A stretch of DNA of 64,000 nucleotides, from assembly GCA_036365515.1 (NCBI GenBank), contig CM070875.1:90739128-90803127 (forward strand). Reading direction: 5' to 3'. Shown here one piece after another: positions 54,796-64,000 of the stretch. The notes beneath the pieces are model-generated. The model was not told where the DNA came from, searched no databases, and worked only from the letters and a program-made list of their open reading frames with translations. The DNA is from Torymus aiolomorphi. Lineage: Eukaryota > Arthropoda > Insecta > Hymenoptera > Torymidae. Positions within the stretch are counted from its first letter, which is position 1, and every line of letters begins with the position of its first letter. Made by a program: the position numbers and the translations under genes.

Positions 54796-55225
54796 TCATC
54801 TGACTTTTTTCGTCAATCATAATTAAATTTCGCTATTAAAATTATAGTAAAGTTAATAAAAGAACATTGTTTTCTTGATTCCAACACCTATCGTATAACT
54901 ATCCAGAAGAAAAGTTGGTCTAAGAATTCAATGCTTCGTGACTTCAAAAAATCTAAGTTTTGCAGGAAGAAGTTAATGAAAAAACGCTATTTTCCAGTGT
55001 TTTCGGTAACTCTGAATTAATCAAAACGGTTCTCCAGTTAATTTTCTTTTCTTAATATTAAATATAAAATATTCAGTAAATTGTTAAGTTTGTCAATGAC
55101 AAAAATTGAAGTTTTTCGAAAAACCAGACTTAACCGAAATGAACTGATTACTGTCGTTAATTTTGAGCTATACAAAATCTACCACTAAAAGGAATTTCAA
55201 AACGATTAAATCAATTTTACTAAAG
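54796..55225. other. AT-rich repeats related to 26800-26880
   Basis: GAGCTATACAAAATCTACCA...TCAATTTTACT at 55166-55222 parallels 26812-26872. No gene. Confidence 0.5.
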
Positions 55226-55249
55226 TAGATGTGTGTTTGGTAATTCAGT

Positions 55250-56270
55250 AAGTTTGAATTCCCGCGCGTTCTCGCGGAACGGCTCCACTCACTGCGTCGC
55301 CGCGGCGCTGCAGCACCTCGTGGTATCTCAGCGGAAAGGCTGAGACGCGACACTGACTACTCAAGTTATACGTGATATGTCGATCTCTCTCGCTCTCTCA
55401 CATGCAAATGTGAGAGAGTGATTGATTTGATTGTCGCGGCAACGAGGTCGAGGCCGAGAAGAAGGAAGTGGTTCAAGGCCTCGCTCTCTGCATCTAGTTC
55501 GCCACGAGGCAATACCGGCCGGCAACTACATTGCAATTCCACATCGGATTTTCTCAGCATTTTCATCGGCTCTACTCAACTGTTTCACTGGCTCTACTCA
55601 TCTAAGGGACTCTCACAACATCACTCCTCACTCACGCATCACTCAAGCGCAACGACGATTAATTCAATCGCTTCTGTTGCAAGGTAAAAATTCACTATAA
55701 TTGAGGTTATGTTGCCAACCACGTGTTGGCACCGGTGATTAATGGTGAAGTGAAAGTGAATCGTGAAACTCAGCAGTAATTAAGGCAACGCATCAATAAC
55801 AATTTGTTTGCTATTCTTTACTTTTTAGCTTCATTGTACGTGAGTCCAGGAGGGAGTTTTAGGAAAAACTCAATTCACTCTCAACGGACAACCTCAGTGT
55901 ACTTGTAGTCAAACTCAGATCTCACAGGTTCGTCATCTCTAGTGAGAGATTACTACTCAAATTAGCTACACTCAATATTACTTTTGGTATAGCGTACACA
56001 CTACTCGCCTACGACTTATTAAGTATAATAATTAGAACCAAACTTCTTGTACTCAGATTATTGATTGAATGCGAATCTTTAGAATTAATGTAATTTAAAC
56101 TCTCTTATGAACTGATGTTAAATATTGAAATTATTAGTAGTTATTCTTAGAATTTGAACATTGAAATTTTATAAACCAGAATGTAATTATGATGCGACTT
56201 GGAACTGATATAATATATTGAAGTTTTATTTACTTATGTGTGTGACTCAAATTTATTTCAACACCCACAG
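55250..56270. repeat. Dispersed repeat copy 1, shared 3' end CAAATTTATTTCAACACCCACA
   Basis: Its 3' part and downstream flank (GCATGT-ACTCA, ATGG-TTCTCAAACA) recur at 60292. The 5' half is GC-rich with GAGCGAGAGAG tracts and a possible LTR feel. Frames on both strands look non-coding. Confidence 0.45.
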
Positions 56271-56994
<724 letters not shown>

Positions 56995-57432
56995 ACTTTT
57001 CATAACATTTACAATTCTGCCATATCGCTGCTGTTCCTACATTGTTTCCACATATGTTTAACGAATAAAATATAAACTAGTACTAGCAGAATAAGAATAT
57101 TTTGACATAATATCAAAATTTAATTAGGTTTTTATTGGATAAACATGCAGTATAATCATGAGTTGGTAAAGCCGTATAAAATGCCAATTCTGTGTCATAT
57201 TACCACCCATGTAGTAAGCATATAGGACTAGGTTACGAGTCTCTTATAATGTAACTAATGGCATTTTTGCTTATTTTCATAAGGTGTACATTATTCTCAA
57301 CAGAAACAGATTGAATATTAGTTGAGTAATTTTTGTTTAATTTAATATGTATGGATTGCAAGTTATCTACGTGTAAAAGTACAAGAAATGGCGATATAAC
57401 TTACGGCGGAAGATGAATCCCATGCAGTATTG
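56995..57432. other. Unassigned sequence
   Basis: No gene recognised. Confidence 0.4.
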
Positions 57433-57575
57433 CTAATAGCTACTTGATCGTTAAAATATAGCTTACAGTGTGTAAAAGGCTTTATAAGAAATATAATATT
57501 GTTTTAAATTTACTGCTCCATTTGGCGTACAAACTGTAAGCTATATTTTAAGGATCAAGAATCATTTAGCATTAA
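57433..57575. repeat. Short foldback repeat, copies also at 60340-60415
   Basis: GATCGTTAAAATATAGCTTACAG at the left is mirrored by CTGTAAGCTATATTTTAAGGATC. A third copy of one arm lies inverted at 60357-60415. Confidence 0.65.
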
Positions 57576-57620
57576 TGCATGGGTTTCTTCTTTCGCTATA
57601 AGTTACATAACAATAACTTA

Positions 57621-58327
57621 CAAGGAGAGGGTTTCAGCTGCGGGAAACGGATTTTAGCGGGCATTGGAGAGTCGATTTGTGGTACCTAAAAATGAAGCCC
57701 AGTGCTCACCTTTCCGTCAAATGGGCCCTTTTTCTTGAGATATGGGCAATTTAATCTCAAACATCCTCTATTTCGTTAAAAAATGATGTCTCTTTTATTG
57801 ACTGTCACATTGCAAATATTTAAGATACGAAAACGAGGAAGAAAAATTATAAAAGTAGACAGTAACAGCTAAAATTTAAGCCCTGATTCATAAAAAATAT
57901 TGATTTTTCAGGATGTTACAAGCAAAATCAAAGATAGGGTACGAAAATTGTTAAAAATACGATCCATTTAATCGGTTGAAATGAAGACAAATTTTTAACC
58001 ATTTTCGTACCATATCTTTGATTGCTTCTAACTTCCTGAAAAATCAATATTTTGTAATAAAGGAGGGCTAAAATTTTAGCTTTTACTGTCTAATTTTATA
58101 ATTTTTCTTCCTTGTTTTCGTATCTTAAATAATTGCAATGTGACAGTCAATAGAAGAGACATCATTTTTTGACGAAATAGACGATATTTGAGATTAAATT
58201 GCCCATATCTCAAGAAAAAGGGCCCATTTGACGGAAATGTGAGCACTAGGCTTCATTTTTAGGTACCAGAAATCGACTCTCCAATGCCCGCTAAAATCCG
58301 TTTCCCGCAGCTGAAACCTTCTCCTTG
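57621..58327. mobile_element. Near-perfect foldback element of about 707 bp with TTA target repeats
   Basis: CAAGGAGAGGGTTTCAGCTG ... CAGCTGAAACCTTCTCCTTG; arms of about 330-350 bp pair almost throughout (GGTACC, GGGCCC, AGATATGGGCAATTTAATCT). TTA precedes and follows. The two arms meet near 57975. No ORF. A related locus at 59235-59290 has the same flank (ACATAACAATAACTT-like) without it. Confidence 0.85.
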
Positions 58328-58943
58328 TTAGACACACACATGTCAATATTCTTTAATATGTAAAGTTATTTCATAAATATATGTCAATTGGCAATAATAA
58401 TATATGCTTTTTATTTTCTTGTAATAAATCAGCTGATATTCAATCTGTTTTTGTTAGCTGTATGAAAGAACACTGACGTTTTATATGACCAGATCGAGGC
58501 AACACTATGGCTACTGTCCTTTCAATTCCATACTTATGTTTGACGAATAACATGTAAATCGGTACCAGCGAATGTTAACTTAACACATTTTTATTGTGAA
58601 TGATTGATAGAAAAATGTTTAGATAAAGTAAAAACATTTAATTAGAGTTTATAAGGTTTTTTATAATTTGTAATTTTTATAATTTGTGTATTTTGAATTG
58701 TTCATAGAAGTTTGATTAAGAAAATTGAAAAATTTGGACATCAGACGAAATATCATGAATGCACTAGTTTATTCCATCCTAATACCAGGCTGGTGCATCC
58801 AATATAATTCACCTGATATCTAATTTTTTTAATTTTCTGACTCCTAAGATCTAGGTGAGAAGAGTGCATTCACACTTTCATGTATTTTTGCTTCTGTCTC
58901 ATGCTTCTTCATTTTCCTTGTTGTACTATGAGGATCTGTGTAT
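58328..58943. other. Unassigned AT-rich sequence
   Basis: GTCAATATTCTTTAATATG...AATCAG-TGATATTCAATCTG at 58341-58450 is related to 59350-59465, an old duplication. Confidence 0.45.
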
Positions 58944-59213
58944 TTAGCTGAAAAAGCTATTTCTTCTTTTTCTACTAGTCGTAGTGACTTCTACCCCCTG
59001 ATCCCTGCACTTGATGCCGTTAGAGCCCCTTTTGCAAGTTTGTTGCCGTCTCCTCAACTGGCGAGTAACATCCCACCATTTAATTGCCATTGCTACTTGA
59101 GCTACTGCTGATTCTTCTGTGATTGTCTAGGTGGCTTCCATCATTGGAGATGGCTTGATCGACTTACCTGTATGTACATTTCCAAGGATGACGCTTGGTA
59201 TATAGAAAGTATT
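58944..59213 (-). pseudogene. Degenerate coding remnant with one internal stop, family unknown
   Basis: Open for 89 codons on the minus strand from 59213 to TAA 58946-58944, except for TAG at 59129-59127. Reads YIPSVILGNVHTGKSIKPSP, MMEAT, stop, TITEESAVAQVAMAIKWWDV, TRQLRRRQQTCKRGSNGIKC. Residue composition is protein-like. CAGGTAAGT inside it (59163-59171) could be a splice donor. I recognise no family; perhaps a shard of an element-encoded protein. Confidence 0.35.
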
Positions 59214-59520
59214 TTATGACCAGTGCTGAGTTTCCTCATTCACTGTAAGTTATATAACAATAACTTTTACTTTTATGTACAGAATACTTGCAAATCATAA
59301 ATATTATAAATTCTAAATTTAAAAAAAAAAATCAAAAAGACCTGTATATGTCAATACGCTTTAATGTATCTGAAGTTACTTTATCAATATATATGTGAAT
59401 TGGGAATAATTATAAATGCTTTATTGCTATACATTGTCTTGTACTGAATCAACTAATATTCAGTCTTTTCTTGTCGAGAACAATGTACTTTAGAAAACTT
59501 GATTAGTATAAGCTTACAAG

Positions 59521-60292
59521 TGTGGTCACACTTACTCTCTCAGCATGGACATCTCATACGGCGTCGTCTCACACGGCAGGTTCTCAAGCAGCAGTGTCTC
59601 TCACACGGAAACTTCTCACCGGCGCTCGATGCTTGGAGCGCACCATCAGGCAATATCTCACGTGGCTTCTGCTACACTTAGAAGGCTGTTCTCAAAGAGG
59701 AAACTTCCCTGCTGTTCTCAACCTTCTGGATTTTCTCATCTGGCGTAACTCACCTGCTTCGGTATCATCGGCTTTCTCTTACGCATTCCGGAGTAATACA
59801 ATCGCTGCGAACCCAGGTAACCACTCACACACGCGGCCATTTTATACAAAAGTGCGCTGCTATAACGAGCGCATAACCGGCTGTATAGTTGGAAATACTC
59901 AGCCACGATTAGATCAATAATATTTAATCGTGTCATCTCAATGGAAACTCAACCACAATCAAACCAATAATAGTTGATTGTATCTTTTTTGCTTATTGTA
60001 TGGTTAGCACTCTCATCAGTGACTCGCAACGTAACTCAGCAAAACTCATCCACACTCACACAGAAAACAGATTCAAATTGAAACACTCAACCACTCAACC
60101 GATTCATTGTAACACTTACACACATCCAATTTGATATTAATTTTTGTAACAACTTTATATCCAACTTTATTCAACTTTGTACTACAATTGTAATTGAAAA
60201 CATGTAATAGTTAATTAATTTATAGACAGTTTATAATATACTATAGCTTAATTTTACTCAAGTGTTGTTCAAATTTATTTCTAACACCCACA
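59521..60292. repeat. LTR-like segment TGTGG...CCACA, copy 2 of dispersed repeat
   Basis: 772 bp beginning TGTGGTCACAC and ending AACACCCACA, with inverted TGTGG/CCACA ends as in LTRs. Its 3' end matches 56270 and the match continues into the downstream flank. No target duplication found. Frames inside are probably spurious. Confidence 0.4.
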
Positions 60293-61110
60293 GCATGTAC
60301 TCACTGATAAATTATGGAATTCTCAAACACCAAGCACTATTGCTAAATGCTTCTTGATCCTTAAAATATAGCTTACAGTTTGTACGCCAAATGAAGCAGT
60401 ATATTTAAAACAATATTATCAAGGAGCGCGAGAGCGCTCCCAATGCAAGTATAGAAGAAGCTTGAAGGAGCAACCCGTGCTACTTATACATTGAAATGGG
60501 TTTGCGAGAAATTCAATGCGCCTATATACGTATTAGATTTGTTTGAACTATATTAACATGTACTGTTAATCGAAAGCCATTTCATTGCTCTACTCAAATC
60601 GAAAGGTTTCATTTAAAAAGATTGTCCCGTTCATAAGATTTAGATATCTGAATATTTTTTATGTACTATTTCCGATTCTCCATATTCTTCAGTCAGCACA
60701 AACTATACATTTTTGTCCGACCGACTGGTAAAAGAAAGAAGAGAGAGAGAAGAGAGGGAGAGAGAGAGAGGGAAAGAGAGAAGAGCGACGGAGATAGAGA
60801 GAAGAAAGAGAGAGAGATCCGTATATATGGTATATATATATCTGGTCAATCAACCTAACCTTGTTATTTTATGTATACATAAAATAACTTTCAGTATTAC
60901 GCATTAGTCCGTATATACAATCATCATTTATACAAGTTATGTTCAAGACTTTTTACATCATTGAAATTCGATTTAAATTGACTTGGTGTATATTATATAT
61001 ATATTCAGATATATTTTCAGATAAGTAGCAAACTTTTATTATAAAATAAAAAAAATAATGTTATTAATATAAGTTACTGTTACTTAGTGAAATATTTTTT
61101 TTTGTTACAG
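60293..61110. other. Unassigned, includes GA-rich microsatellite
   Basis: GAGAGA-rich stretch at about 60736-60820. The frames over it are low-complexity R/E/K. GGAGCGCGAGAGCGCTCC at 60423-60440 is a short dyad. Confidence 0.5.
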
Positions 61111-61196
61111 ATTATATCAGAACAAGGATAATTGACAAGTAAATTATGATTAAATAGTTTGCAACATATAGAAGAGTTCAAAATCTCATTATTATT

Positions 61197-61346
61197 ATGC
61201 ATTATGCATTAAGGCCACCAAAAGATTATGTTCAAGTCTGTCAAAGAACGCAACCTCCTGTAGTAGAAAAAAAAAGAAATACTGTTGCAGATAATATTCC
61301 TCTAGCAGAGCCTCGTTCTACTTTATGGTATAATTATAGTGAATAA
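61197..61346 (+). CDS. Small open frame of 49 residues, possible terminal exon
   Basis: Reads MHYALRPPKDYVQVCQRTQP, then PVVEKKRNTVADNIPLAEPR, STLWYNYSE and TAA. The frame is open back to 61158. TTTTTTTTGTTACAG at about 61096-61110 looks like a splice acceptor upstream. Base composition is richer in GC than the surroundings. No family recognised. It may be a last exon whose other exons lie outside, or chance. Confidence 0.3.
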   Translation: MHYALRPPKDYVQVCQRTQPPVVEKKRNTVADNIPLAEPRSTLWYNYSE

Positions 61347-64000
61347 ATAAAATAAAGTAGCGGTATGATGTGTTAAATGGAGTGTTTATAACAAATTTCT
61401 AACCTCTACTTAAAATCAGAATTTAAAATATTGGTCAGAGCCTTGGTTAAAAAAAAGCATTTTTTGTCTATACTTCAAGAAACTTTGTTGATATTAGAGC
61501 TGTGCTGTTGTACATATTTACTTAAACATCAATTAAAAGATTATGTCAAGTGAACATAAAATACAGAAAAAAGAAAAAAATTATGTGTTATTGTTGTGAA
61601 AATTTCTACGAATGAAAGTGCTCAGTGAATCTAATTTTATAATTTTCTCATGGTGGGAGATGGCAAAATGTTTCAGAAGAGTTCTCAGTAAATATTGTGA
61701 AAATGTCTATGGATAAAAGTGCTCAGTTAATCCAATTTTATAATTTTCTCACGTTGGAAGACGTGAAAATGTTTCAGAGGAGTTCTCAGTAAATATTTTT
61801 CTACACAAGTTCAGATAATTATTTTAAAAAGTATACAAGAATGTTAATCAGAAATTCTTAGTTCATGAACTGATTGTTTTTAATTTTACAAGATGTGTGG
61901 CAATCATGAGTTATTAATTTAAGTAGTTTCAGTCAATAATTATTTCAAGATTTTATATATTTTCTACTATAAAAGAATGTCGAGAAAGCTTTTTTCTCCC
62001 AATGATTCTTAGTTTATAAATCTATCAAATGATGAGGTGGAAAAAAATCTATCATATAAACTTATAAGGTAAAATATAAAAATACAGCTTAATGACAATA
62101 TAAAAAGTTTTTGTTATTAAAACTATAAAATTATTTTAATTTATATTCTACTTATTTTTTAGGTTGTGAATGTGGTTTCTCTGAAAAATTTTTTGTTTGT
62201 ACCCCTTGTTATGAATGAACATTGACACTTTGTGTTGATTTCTTTTAGATTGTATGAAGAATTTCTCACGGTGGGAGACGTCAAAATGTTTCAGAAGAGT
62301 TCTCAGTAAATATTGTGAAAATGTCTACGGATAAAAGTGCTCAGTTAATCTAATTTTATAATTTTCTTACGGTGGGAGACGTCAAAATGTTTCAGAGGAG
62401 TTCTCAGTAAATATTTTTCTACACAAGATTCAGATAATTATTACAAAAAGTATACAAGAATGTCCCTAGTGGAAATGAAAAATGAAAATAACTGTAAATA
62501 ACTGTAAAAAACTGTAAATAACTGTAAATAACAGTTTATAACAGTTTATAAGTGTTTGATTTGAGACGTTAATAACAGTCATTTACAGTTATTTACAGTT
62601 AATTACAGTTATTAACAGTTATTAACAGTTATTAGCAGTTCTTAACAGTTATTTACAGTTTTGCAGAAAAGTAACTGCGAAAACGGAGGTGCTGATAAAA
62701 GTTAGTTACAGTTATTAACGGTTATTAACAGTTTTTAACAGTTTTTAACAGTTATTAACAGTTATTAACAGTTATTTACAGTTTTGTTGATAAGAAAAAA
62801 GTTAGTATTATAGCGAAAAAAATAAACTGTTTATAACTGTAAATATCTGTAAATAACTGTTAATAACTGTTAATAACCGTTAATAACTATTAATACCCTT
62901 TATCAGTACCTCCGTTTTCGCAGGTACTTTTTTGCAAAACTGTAAATAACTGTTAATAACTGTTAATAACTGTTAATAACTGTTAATAACTGTAAATAGC
63001 TGTAAATAACTATAAATAACTGTTATTAGCGTCTCAAATCAAACACGTATAAACTGTTATTTACAGTTATTAACAGTTATTAACAGTTATTTACAAAAAT
63101 CATTTCCGCTAGGGGTTAAGGAAGCTTTTATTATCAGAAATTCTTAGTTCATAAACTGATAGAAGATGTATGGCAATCATGAGTTTCTACTATAAAAGAA
63201 TGTCGAGAAAGCTTTTTTCTCCTAATGATTCTTAGTTCATAAACTTTTGTTTTTAATTTTGCAAGATGTATCCGATTGGTTATTAATTCAAGTGGTTTCC
63301 AGTTAAAATTTCAACGAATCTAAGTGTTGAAAATAATGTAATTATATAGTGATTGGCTTATGGTGATGGACGCCAATAAATAAAATAAAGTAGCGGTATG
63401 ATGTGTTAAATGAAGTGTTTATAACAAATTTCTAACCTCTACTTAAAATCAGAATTTAAAATATTGGTCAGAGCCTTGGTTAAAAAAAAACATTTTTTGT
63501 CTATACTTCAAGAAACTTTGTTGATATTAGCGCTGTTCTGTTGTACATATTTATTTACTTAAACATCAATTAAAAGATTATGTCAAGTGAACATTAAAAT
63601 ACAGAAAAAAGAAAAAATGATGTGTTATTGTTGTGAATAAAAGTGCTCAGTTAATATAATTTTATAATTTTCTCACGATGGGAGACGTGAAAATGTTTCA
63701 GAGGAGTTCTCAGTAAATATTTTTCTACACAAGATTCAGATAATTATTTCAAAAAGTATACAAGAATGTTAAGAAAGCTTTTATTATCAGAAATTCTTAG
63801 TTCATAATCTGATTGTTTTTAATTTTACAAGATGTGTGGCAATCATAAGTTATTAATTTAAGTAGTTTCAGTCAATAATTATTTCAAGATGTTTTATATT
63901 TTAAAAGAATGTCGAGAAAGCTTTTTTCTCCCAATGATTCTTAGTTCATAAACTTTTGTTTTTAATTTTGCAAGATGTGTCTGATTGGTTATTAATTAAA
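61342..64000. repeat. Tandem duplication, period about 2,033 bp, with 101-bp sub-repeats
   Basis: AATAAATAAAATAAAGTAGC at 61342 recurs at 63375 with over 270 bp of near identity; the second unit runs off the window. Inside, GTGCTCAGT-AAT...GGGAGACGTCAAAATG sub-repeats occur at 61618, 61719, 62250-62440 and 63640. The 651-bp foldback at 62464 lies in the first unit only. No coding seen beyond the small frame upstream. Confidence 0.88.
62464..63114. mobile_element. 651-bp foldback element made of iterated AACTGTTAATAACTG words
   Basis: Ends CCCTAGTGGAAATGA and TCATTTCCGCTAGGG. The body is AACTGT(T/A)AATAACTG-type words on one strand of each half and their inverses on the other, plus three paired islands (GATTTGAGACG, GAAAACGGAGGT-CTGATAA). 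Flank GT (62462-62463) and GT (63115-63116). The uninterrupted locus is visible at 63763-63780 (AAGAATGTTAAGAAAGC). Confidence 0.88.

Noticed and set aside
60661..60907. Frames rich in RERERE
   Set aside because: GA-rich microsatellite translation.

Overview
This is a eukaryotic, intergenic-type window built almost entirely from nested transposable elements, foldback elements and tandem repeats. I see no intact host gene, no rRNA or CRISPR, and no tRNA gene I would defend. The mix (Copia and gypsy LTR elements, mariner-like DD41D transposase, Penelope-like remnants, LINE, Helitron, a 120-bp satellite, many (TA)n and (CA)n runs, AT-rich background with GC-rich LTR islands) suggests an insect, perhaps a hymenopteran. 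That is inference from element style, not from a marker gene.

Layout. 1-1.4 kb: decayed Copia fragment on the minus strand. 1.8-2.2 kb: short tandem repeat. 2.26-11.18 kb: almost complete Ty3/gypsy element (minus strand) with two LTRs, primer site, polypurine tract, gag, a -1 slippery site, and pol broken by one frameshift and one stop; it sits inside a (TA)n run. 11.2-12.3 kb: TIR-bounded non-coding element made of (TA)n and word-repeat cassettes. 14.0-16.6 kb: mariner-like element with roughly 0.5-kb inverted arms. 16.7-24.5 kb: 120-bp satellite with a 604-bp higher-order unit, interrupted by a TA-flanked pogo-like element and a 511-bp foldback. 24.8-25.7 kb: palindromic Penelope-like remnant interrupted by a 457-bp unit that carries a convincing hammerhead ribozyme. 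26-32.4 kb: diverged tandem repeats, long inverted arms, Penelope GIY-YIG tail, LINE 3' end and LTR pieces. 32.5-35.5 kb: second mariner relative with a nested solo LTR. 36.5-43.4 kb: LINE (ORF1 and ORF2) split by a 2.35-kb insertion. 43.7-44.9 kb: Helitron helicase fragment and a Helitron-type 3' end. 44.9-45.4 kb: two more word-repeat cassettes. 45.5-50.9 kb: DNA transposon with 1,330-bp inverted arms and an intact 622-aa transposase-like ORF. 51-64 kb: foldback elements, LTR-like segments, a 230-bp (CA)n run, a roughly 2-kb tandem duplication, and two small coding remnants.

The genes do not form a host pathway; each serves copying or cutting of its own element. The most unusual signals are the hammerhead with complementary loops at 25.13-25.19 kb, the series of foldback or TA-bounded non-coding elements that each iterate their own short private word (five sharing a 17-bp core), and the intact unassigned transposase-like ORF at 47.3-49.1 kb.
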